A stretch of DNA of 64,000 nucleotides from Pseudomonadales bacterium (lineage in GTDB: Bacteria; Pseudomonadota; Gammaproteobacteria; Pseudomonadales; Azotimanducaceae). This document shows, one piece after another, positions 8,814 to 15,472 of the stretch (positions within the stretch are counted from its first letter, which is position 1; every line of letters starts with the position of its first letter). A program made the translations under genes and the position numbers. The notes under the pieces were generated by a model. The model saw nothing but the letters and a program-made list of their open reading frames with translations. It made no database searches and had not been told where the DNA came from. The stretch is taken from positions 124,001 through 188,000 of the forward strand of contig JAJECH010000033.1 in the NCBI GenBank assembly GCA_022822135.1, written 5' to 3'.

Positions 8814-9451
8814 AGTTCAACGCCCGATTCGCTCTGCTCGGTACTCTTGGTGTCATCGCGCTCGCTCTATTGGCGTGGAATTTACGGTTTGAACCCGTCT
8901 CTGCCGATGAACTTGCGTCTTTAGGAGTTGTAGTTCTACCCGAACCGATATCTATAGAAGACCTGCGGCTCGTTGACGAAGACGGGGAAGCGTTTGATGG
9001 TTCGGAACTAAAGGGGAAGTGGACGTTCGGGTTCTTTGGCTACACGCATTGTCCTGATATCTGTCCGATTACGCTCGCTCAAATGAAGACCGTATTTGAT
9101 GAGTTTAAGGAACAGGGCGATGTAAGTACGCTCGAAAACACGCAACGCCTGTTCGTTTCCATTGATGCCAAACGTGACCATCACGAAGCCGTAAAGTCAT
9201 ACACCGATAACATCGATCCTGACATCATTGGGATTACGGGTGAGCCCGATGAAGTCAAGCGCTTAGCGGACAGCGTTTTCGTCGGCTACAAGCAACTCGG
9301 AGATCCAGAAAAGGAAACGGATTACCTAGTTGAGCATCAAGGAAACATTGTTATCTTCGATCGAAAAGGCAACTGTTATGGATTTATCAAGTCGCCGTTT
9401 GAAGAGCACCTTCTTGCGCGCATTTTTTCACACATGGCCACTCTTAGCTAA
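8810..9451 (+). CDS. SCO1/SenC/PrrC family copper chaperone
   Basis: A 213-residue thioredoxin-fold protein anchored by an N-terminal membrane segment (ALLGTLGVIALALLAWNL). The copper-binding motif CPDIC occurs in FFGYTHCPDICPITLAQM, and the distal His is in DYLVEHQGNIV. SCO proteins deliver copper to the CuA site of cytochrome c oxidase. It overlaps the SURF1 stop by four bases. Its own end, AGCTAA, lies within the palindrome TTAGCTAA, which also supplies the stop of the minus-strand transporter fragment. Confidence 0.92.
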   Translation: MKFNARFALLGTLGVIALALLAWNLRFEPVSADELASLGVVVLPEPISIEDLRLVDEDGEAFDGSELKGKWTFGFFGYTHCPDICPITLAQMKTVFDEFKEQGDVSTLENTQRLFVSIDAKRDHHEAVKSYTDNIDPDIIGITGEPDEVKRLADSVFVGYKQLGDPEKETDYLVEHQGNIVIFDRKGNCYGFIKSPFEEHLLARIFSHMATLS

Positions 9452-9640
9452 ACAGATTTTGGAACATGAACCAAATCACGAAAAACGACATTAACAACTG
9501 AAATACGAACGTCGCCCATAACGCAGCTTTCAAGATCCAGTATGGTTTGATTTGTTGGTCCGAGTAGCGCGTTTGCAGCCAGAGCGTCCGGTGATTTTTA
9601 GTATGTGACGAGATCGCGGCAAACGAAACGAACCGCCGAA
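9444..9640 (-). pseudogene. 3' fragment of a second NRAMP-like transporter gene
   Basis: Read on the minus strand, this stretch encodes TLWLQTRYSDQQIKPYWILK, then AALWATFVFQLLMS and a stop. It aligns nearly end to end with the last ~48 residues of the intact transporter at 10444–11727 (TLWLQKRHMDQRIKPHWILK, AALWATFVFQLLMS). Roughly three quarters of the residues are identical, and DNA similarity is obvious by eye. Weaker in-frame similarity (SFAAI) continues upstream to about 9625, where a short insertion breaks it; the 5' part of the gene is missing. It is separated from the intact copy by the Uma2 gene and is best read as a degraded paralogue. Confidence 0.85.
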
Positions 9641-9714
9641 CAGGGTCTTTCTCTAGTGGCCTTCAGACTTGACATCATCGAGGATAACTGCTGTTCCTAC
9701 GGCTCTCCCACCGG

Positions 9715-10284
9715 TCACCAAAGATCACTTAGACTGATCTGGACGGCGTCGAACGGTGGAAGTGAAACATTCTCATCGCCGGTCACTGTGTCTAACAACA
9801 CCCAACGTTCATCGTTTAACTCAAATGCTTCTAATGTGTGCGCCTCGGGGTCAATAAACCACAAGTGCGAGACGCCTTCCCTTGCGTAAATTGAACGTTT
9901 TTTTCCCTGGTCCAATGCTCTGGTTGATGGCGAGAGAACCTCACACACCCAATCCGGACGAATCTCAAAATAAGCAGTTTCAGGAGGCTTTGGCATCCGT
10001 TCCTGTCTCCATCCGGCGAGGTCAGGCACCAAGACATCCTCTCCTAGATGCAACTCAGGTTCAAATATGATCCACCAACCCCCAGGACCTCCGCGGCCAA
10101 ATCTAAACGGGTTGATGAGACCAGCACCTAGCTGCGAGGACGCAATTGCGTGCAAAGGTGCGGGGCGAGGATGCGTATACAGCACACCGTCAACAATTTG
10201 AGCGACTTCGTTCGGAGGTGCATCCAGCACATCCTGGTAGGTCGCGCTGCGCACAACCTTTACGTCGGTTGACCGCGTCGCCAT
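9715..10284 (-). CDS. Uma2 family (DUF820) putative endonuclease-fold protein
   Basis: A 189-residue protein of the Uma2 family, which has a PD-(D/E)XK nuclease fold and is often found next to mobile or rearranged DNA. The family's core is visible: DVLVPDLAGW supplies the Asp, IRPDWVCEVLSPSTRALDQG supplies the E-x-L/V, and KKRSIYAREGVSHLWFIDPE carries the Tyr and the hydrophobic strand. Members are mostly uncharacterised, so cleavage activity is inferred, not shown. It sits between an intact NRAMP-like gene and a 3' fragment of a second one, which suggests it arrived by recombination that destroyed the second copy. Confidence 0.85.
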   Translation of the reverse strand: MATRSTDVKVVRSATYQDVLDAPPNEVAQIVDGVLYTHPRPAPLHAIASSQLGAGLINPFRFGRGGPGGWWIIFEPELHLGEDVLVPDLAGWRQERMPKPPETAYFEIRPDWVCEVLSPSTRALDQGKKRSIYAREGVSHLWFIDPEAHTLEAFELNDERWVLLDTVTGDENVSLPPFDAVQISLSDLW

Positions 10285-10443
10285 TGTGTCGATTCCTCTT
10301 GGTCCAACAAGTGATTCTAATTTGATTCTAACGTGGCTAGATCCGAGAAATCGAGATTAGTTCCCCTACAGGCTATTCGCCTGCCCTCACCCATAGTGTT
10401 GTTCACAGCAAAGGCGACGGCTTAAACACCGAATTTAGTGATG

Positions 10444-11727
10444 TCAGGAATTAAGGAAATTCAGAAACGTAAACCAAATCACGAACAACGACATCAGTAG
10501 CTGAAATACGAACGTCGCCCACAACGCAGCTTTCAAGATCCAATGCGGTTTGATTCGTTGGTCCATATGGCGCTTTTGTAGCCAGAGCGTCGCGCCGCTT
10601 TGAATCGGTAGTGTGATCGCCGCAAACGACGCCGAAATCATGACCAGAATGACGGGGTTTTGAAATCCCAAGTCAAGAAAGAAGGCAATGATTGGAATAA
10701 CGATGACGTATCCGCGAGTCCATTGCCGACGATGGATCTTGGTGCGGTTGATAAAGCCGAACTCAACAATGTAGTCTGGAAATACGCGACCGCCAGCGCC
10801 GACACCCGATAGTGTCGTAGAAAAGAGAATACAGAACGCTCCTACGGCGAATAACAGAACCGACCACCCACCAAGTGTCCCAGTAAACATGCCAGCCAGG
10901 ACTTCAATCGTTTCAAGTCCTTCAGGTCTCGCACCAGTTGCGTGAAGCACCCCGGCGCCAAGCAGGTAAAAAGGAACGGTCGCTAAGGTAAGAATGAGCA
11001 ACGTTAACCACACATCAGCGTGTAGTACTTTGATCCAGCCTTTCGCACGATCGACCCACCGCGGGTCCGTTGGATCGGCACCAATGTACTTTGGATAACC
11101 TTTCTCGACGCACCAGTACGTGTACGCTGCGATCTCTCCGCCATTTACTCCGGTGTAGCCATACATCGCAATCGCGAGAGCGGCAACCGCCAATGGGAAA
11201 TGGAACCTAAATCCTTCTGCAAGATCATCCAGCGTCATCTGGAATTCTGTGGTCTGCATGACGCCGCTACTGAAGAGGGTGATCACCGTAAAGCTCATCA
11301 CCAATCCGAGCATGATGCGCTCAAGATAGGGATATGAACCCGTCGCCAGGATGCCAATCGCACCGAGCGTGACGAGGCCAGTTGCGACGCTTGGGTTCAA
11401 GCCTTCGAACATCAGCGCAAGCCCCTGTCCCGCACCACCCACGATCCCACCCAGACCGAAAATCCCTGGGAAAAACGAAATGACGGCGAGCCATACAGGC
11501 CAACCAACGGGTCCTTTGGGACCCTTAATCTTGCCGGGTAACCGGTTGAGCGCACGCATGTACGTGTCGCCGGTCGAGATACAGTACCGAGTGATTTCGG
11601 CTTGAACGATCGATTTGCTCCAGCACGACACCAACACCCACCAGAGCAACGTAAAGCCTGCGGCGGCGCCGAGTCCGGAAGTCAGAAGAATTTCGCCTGA
11701 ACCTACAATCGAACCAGAGACGATCAC
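10444..11727 (-). CDS. NRAMP-like (Nramp-related) membrane transporter
   Basis: A polytopic membrane protein with about eleven hydrophobic segments and the overall order of NRAMP-family metal transporters. The first segment (IVSGSIVGSGEILLTSGLGA) corresponds to NRAMP segment 1 but has GSGE where canonical members have the metal-ligating DPGN. Segment 6 reads AMYGYTGVNGGE rather than the MPH-type motif. It therefore belongs to a divergent branch with unknown substrate. The first conventional start is the GTG at 11727, but coding-like sequence extends upstream to about 11811: ending RTLTGRFRHLGPS, it matches a normal N-terminus for the family. No ATG, GTG or TTG precedes it in frame before a stop; an ATA at 11811 sits where an ATG would fit. 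The gene may use a rare start or be impaired. Confidence 0.82.
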   Translation of the reverse strand: MIVSGSIVGSGEILLTSGLGAAAGFTLLWWVLVSCWSKSIVQAEITRYCISTGDTYMRALNRLPGKIKGPKGPVGWPVWLAVISFFPGIFGLGGIVGGAGQGLALMFEGLNPSVATGLVTLGAIGILATGSYPYLERIMLGLVMSFTVITLFSSGVMQTTEFQMTLDDLAEGFRFHFPLAVAALAIAMYGYTGVNGGEIAAYTYWCVEKGYPKYIGADPTDPRWVDRAKGWIKVLHADVWLTLLILTLATVPFYLLGAGVLHATGARPEGLETIEVLAGMFTGTLGGWSVLLFAVGAFCILFSTTLSGVGAGGRVFPDYIVEFGFINRTKIHRRQWTRGYVIVIPIIAFFLDLGFQNPVILVMISASFAAITLPIQSGATLWLQKRHMDQRIKPHWILKAALWATFVFQLLMSLFVIWFTFLNFLNS

Positions 11728-11926
11728 GCTGGGACCGAGATGGCGAAATCTGCCCGTCAGTGTTCGCGGTGGTTCAACTGGTTCGTTTCGACCCTGTGTA
11801 TAAGGATCTATTTCGCGTGCAGGATCGATTGGTTATCTCGCTCTTACTATACCTAGCGCAACGTTGACTACAACGCTGCCATATTCACTCGCTATTATTG
11901 TGAAGCATTTACAAACCGCTTAGATA

Positions 11927-13171
11927 TTGGGTTGCTCGAGCGCGCTTGCGCGATTAGAGCGCGTTCGTGAGCAGACTGAGCGTCTGTGCGAACCGCTAGA
12001 AACAGAAGATTACTGTATCCAGCCAATGGTGGACGCGAGTCCGCCGAAGTGGCATTTGGCGCACACCACGTGGTTTTTCGAAACCTTTGTGCTAAAGGAA
12101 GCGGTACCGAACTACAAGGCGTTCGATCCCGCCTACGAATACCTCTTCAATTCTTACTACGAAGGCGTTGGCACTCGCCATCCGCGCCCCGAACGCGGAT
12201 TGCTTTCACGACCCTTAGTTTCTGAAATCTACGCGTACCGCGAACACGTCGACGATGCCTTGCGAAACCTATTAACATCTGGTCCAGAAGATGAATGGCT
12301 ACGCCGGATTGAACTGGGCATACATCATGAACAGCAACATCAAGAGCTGCTGATCACCGACCTTAAATGCAATCTCGGTCACAACCCTATCCGACCGGTC
12401 TATCTGGATAAACCTACCAATCCGGCTCCACCGGTTTCTAGTCAGACTACGTTCGTTGCGTTCGGTGGAGAGATGAGTGAAATTGGTGCGACACTCACTA
12501 CAGAATCCTTCTGCTTCGACAATGAACTTCCTCGCCATTCCGTCTGGTTGGCACCGTATGAAATTGCTGACCGTTTAGTCACGAACGGCGAGTATCTGGA
12601 GTTTATTGATAACCATGGTTATCAAGACGCTTCTCTCTGGCTGTCAGACGGATGGGCGGAAAAGAACGCTCGCGGTTGGCAAGCACCCGAATACTGGTTC
12701 CAGCAGGACGGGGGTTGGTTTGAATACACGCTCCACGGCGTTGAAGAGATTGATCTCCGTACCCCAGTTTGCCACGTCAGTTACTACGAGGCAGACGCTT
12801 TTGCACGATGGGCGGGAGGACGACTACCGACCGAGTTTGAGTGGGAAGCGGCTGCTCAATCCGGCAATGATCTCGCACACGGGACCTTCGCGGATGAAGC
12901 ACATTTTCATCCACGTCCGCAAAACCCAACGTTCTGCGGTGACTGCTGGCAATGGACTTCATCGAGCTACTCGCCGTATCCTGGTTATCGCCCGCTCGAA
13001 GGGACATTAGGTGAGTACAACGGTAAATTCATGGCCAATCAATACGTGTTGCGCGGCGGCTCGTGCGCGACACCGCACCATCACTATCGCAACTCATATA
13101 GGAACTTTTTCTACAGTAAAGATCGATGGCAATTTACGGGGATTCGATTAGGGAGGAATCTTGACCACTAA
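11927..13171 (+). CDS. egtB: Ergothioneine sulfoxide synthase EgtB
   Basis: A 414-residue non-haem iron enzyme that joins a sulfur donor to hercynine with O2. The N-terminal DinB-like domain provides the iron ligands: the His in PPKWHLAHTTWFFETF and the pair in IHHEQQHQELL. The C-terminal half is an FGE-sulfatase (SUMF1) fold with CHVSYYEADAFARWAGGRLP and VLRGGSCATPHHHYRNSYRN. The only available in-frame start is a TTG at 11927, since a TAG lies two codons upstream, and no clear ribosome-binding site is seen. It overlaps egtD by 11 bases. egtA, egtC and egtE are not present here, so the sulfur donor and the later C–S lyase step are unresolved. Confidence 0.93.
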   Translation: MGCSSALARLERVREQTERLCEPLETEDYCIQPMVDASPPKWHLAHTTWFFETFVLKEAVPNYKAFDPAYEYLFNSYYEGVGTRHPRPERGLLSRPLVSEIYAYREHVDDALRNLLTSGPEDEWLRRIELGIHHEQQHQELLITDLKCNLGHNPIRPVYLDKPTNPAPPVSSQTTFVAFGGEMSEIGATLTTESFCFDNELPRHSVWLAPYEIADRLVTNGEYLEFIDNHGYQDASLWLSDGWAEKNARGWQAPEYWFQQDGGWFEYTLHGVEEIDLRTPVCHVSYYEADAFARWAGGRLPTEFEWEAAAQSGNDLAHGTFADEAHFHPRPQNPTFCGDCWQWTSSSYSPYPGYRPLEGTLGEYNGKFMANQYVLRGGSCATPHHHYRNSYRNFFYSKDRWQFTGIRLGRNLDH

Positions 13172-14144
13172 ACGCTATCAGTTCTTTGACCAAAATCCCG
13201 TACTCCCTAATGTCATCGAGGAAATAAAACTAGGTTTACGAGAAACTCCCAAGCGCATATCGCCGAAGTACTTCTATGACGCGCATGGGTCAGCACTCTT
13301 CGAACAGATCACACGGCTTCCCGAGTACTACTTGACCCGAACCGAGATCAGCATCCTGAACCAAAACAAGGAAGAGTTATCCCAAATCATCGACAAGTCG
13401 TGTTGCCTCATCGAGTATGGCAGCGGGTCCAGCAAAAAGGTTCGTCTACTAATTGATGCAATAGACCCGCAGTTTTACGTCCCGGTTGATATTTCCAAAG
13501 AACACCTGCACCAATCGGCTCGGGCCATCCACGATGATTTTGATTCGTTACATGTTTATCCCACATGTGCCGACTACACGACCGCGGTGGCATTACCAGA
13601 CGTCATTGACGGTGCACCTAGATGCGGTTTTTTTCCAGGTTCTAGCATCGGAAACTTCGAACGCGAAGATGCTTTGCGCTTCTTAACTAATCTGCGACGC
13701 GACATCGGACCAGGTGGTTACTGCATCATCGGATTCGATAGCCGCAAACCCAAACGCATTTTGGAGCCAGCCTATAACGACGCGAAGGGAGTCACGGCAT
13801 CGTTCAACTTGAACCTGCTAACCCACTTAAACCGCACGCTCGGGACGGACTTCGACCCGTTAGGATTTCGTCATCATTCGTTCTATGACGAAGCGCTCGG
13901 TCGCATTGAAATGCACCTAGTTAGCAAGTCCGCGCAAAACGTAACGCTAGATGGAGAGACGTTCCATTTCTCTTGTGACGAATCGATTCACACAGAGAAC
14001 TCATACAAATACTCTCTCATGGAAGTAAAGGAACTTGCGCAGAAGTCCGGCATGTCATTCGTTACCCATTGGGAAGACAGTCAGGGTTGGTTCTATGTAG
14101 TTTTATTACAGGCACCCGACACTACTGCGTCGGGAGACGACTAG
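13161..14144 (+). CDS. egtD: L-histidine N-alpha-methyltransferase EgtD
   Basis: A 327-residue SAM-dependent methyltransferase that trimethylates histidine to hercynine, the first step of ergothioneine synthesis. The substrate region KYFYDAHGSALFEQITRLPE and the SAM-binding IEYGSGSSKKVRLLIDA are diagnostic, and FFPGSSIGNF and GFDSRKPK follow. The start is a TTG at 13161 with a strong GGGAGGA five bases upstream, inside the end of egtB, so the two are translationally coupled. The 3' end overlaps the convergent homoserine kinase gene by four bases. Confidence 0.95.
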   Translation: MTTKRYQFFDQNPVLPNVIEEIKLGLRETPKRISPKYFYDAHGSALFEQITRLPEYYLTRTEISILNQNKEELSQIIDKSCCLIEYGSGSSKKVRLLIDAIDPQFYVPVDISKEHLHQSARAIHDDFDSLHVYPTCADYTTAVALPDVIDGAPRCGFFPGSSIGNFEREDALRFLTNLRRDIGPGGYCIIGFDSRKPKRILEPAYNDAKGVTASFNLNLLTHLNRTLGTDFDPLGFRHHSFYDEALGRIEMHLVSKSAQNVTLDGETFHFSCDESIHTENSYKYSLMEVKELAQKSGMSFVTHWEDSQGWFYVVLLQAPDTTASGDD

Positions 14145-15127
14145 AGCAAACTCTCGCGCACCACACTAAACGGTGAACGTGTGTGGCGCTTAACTAAATC
14201 TTTAAACTCGTCCGGATCTTTTACCGGATAGTGCGTTGGTAAATCCCTCCTTATGTATATCAATAGACGAGACAGCCAGAATGCCAAGGCTGCGTACAGC
14301 AGAAACGTGGGTAGAAACCATAGTTCCGCTTGCGTTAGTGTGCGAATCGACGAATATCCGCGCAACATCTCAACCACGCGTTCACGATCGAGCGCATCGC
14401 CATTCCGGCACCAGTCATTGATCGCGACTGCCAAGTCGTATATGCAATAGCCGCTTCCGGCATGGTGGAAGTCGAGAATTCCTGCCAGTCCGTATGTATT
14501 GAATAGTGCGTTATCTAGAAATAAATCCGCATGGATCACAGATCGTGGTAAAGCCGCCACATCCGGACGAGCCAACAAATCAATAACCGTCTGAAGCGTT
14601 GCTTCAAGGTCCGCTCGATCTAGCAGTGAAACATCAAACTTGACCGTGTCCGTTCTTGATGCCAACCAATCGCTACCTCTTGCGTATGACTCAACTTCAT
14701 CTTGTAACCCAGCCGTCGCTGCATGAAACCTCGCCAAGAACCGACCAATCGCCGCACACTGAGATCGAACCGGGTTGACGACATGCATGCCATCTAGTTT
14801 GCTGCACAACAATGCCGGTTTATCCAACAACCTGGTTTCCGATGCGCCGTTTACTGTTCGAATCACTTGAGGAACTGGTAAACCTTCAGCGACGCACCGG
14901 TCGAGAATCTTGACCATCGCTTCACGGTTCGATGTTGTACCGTTAACTTCCTCGATTAAGGTAAGTACGTACTCCGCCGTCTTGCCGTCTTCCTGAGACG
15001 TACGCACGAAGTAGTTCGTGTTTTCTATGCCTTCCGAAGCTTCCTTGAAACCTTCAAGGGTTCCTACTGGATATTCCGTAAGTGTCTGGGCAATATCTTC
15101 CGCCCTGAGATAAGTAATAACGGCCAT
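14141..15127 (-). CDS. thrB: Homoserine kinase (aminoglycoside-phosphotransferase fold)
   Basis: A 328-residue type II homoserine kinase, phosphorylating homoserine for threonine synthesis. The N-terminus (GFKEASEGIENTNYFV) and YVLTLIEEV are typical of this group. The catalytic loop VIHADLFLDNALF and the metal-binding ILDFHHAGSGYCIYDLAVAIN confirm the APH-like kinase fold. It lies 9 bases downstream of the DUF2782 gene, and this DUF2782–thrB pair next to polA is a known gammaproteobacterial arrangement. Confidence 0.92.
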   Translation of the reverse strand: MAVITYLRAEDIAQTLTEYPVGTLEGFKEASEGIENTNYFVRTSQEDGKTAEYVLTLIEEVNGTTSNREAMVKILDRCVAEGLPVPQVIRTVNGASETRLLDKPALLCSKLDGMHVVNPVRSQCAAIGRFLARFHAATAGLQDEVESYARGSDWLASRTDTVKFDVSLLDRADLEATLQTVIDLLARPDVAALPRSVIHADLFLDNALFNTYGLAGILDFHHAGSGYCIYDLAVAINDWCRNGDALDRERVVEMLRGYSSIRTLTQAELWFLPTFLLYAALAFWLSRLLIYIRRDLPTHYPVKDPDEFKDLVKRHTRSPFSVVRESLL

Positions 15128-15136
15128 GCAAACGCG

Positions 15137-15457
15137 TTAGAACGCTTTAATAACCCATTGCGGCTTTAACCGCTTTGCACGATCCAGTTCACCATAGTTC
15201 TCGGTGCGATCAACTGGAACTAAAAAGTAAGGTTTTCCCTTTTTTGGCACGACTTTTATCATTGTTAATTGGCCGTTTTGCCGATATTCGTAGATCGTGC
15301 GTTCTGGCGTTTCTCGGAGTACAACGTCGGGACCTCGCTTATTTAGCGAAGGTGTGGTTTTCGAATCGTCCTGTGCGTAGATCGGGGTCAACGTGACAGC
15401 GATCGTTAGAAATGCACTCAGGCGGAGCTTAGCGCGCCAGTTCGCGCAAGCCGACAT
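15137..15457 (-). CDS. DUF2782 exported small protein
   Basis: A protein of about 106 residues with an N-terminal signal peptide (LSAFLTIAVTLTPIYAQ) and the DUF2782 core: PDVVLRETPERTIYEYRQNG, then LTMIKVVPKKGKPYFLVP and a basic C-terminus. The function is unknown. I prefer the ATG at 15457 (MSACANWRAKLRL), which gives a clean signal peptide; a GTG at 15472 would start the gene immediately beside the divergent polA ATG. Either way its promoter must lie within the 5' part of polA. It probably forms an operon with thrB. Confidence 0.8.
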   Translation of the reverse strand: MSACANWRAKLRLSAFLTIAVTLTPIYAQDDSKTTPSLNKRGPDVVLRETPERTIYEYRQNGQLTMIKVVPKKGKPYFLVPVDRTENYGELDRAKRLKPQWVIKAF

Positions 15458-15472
15458 AGGAACTAGCAACAC

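Noticed and set aside
10369-10383. CAGGC/GCCTG hairpin as transporter terminator
   Set aside because: The stem has only five pairs with no U-run in either direction.
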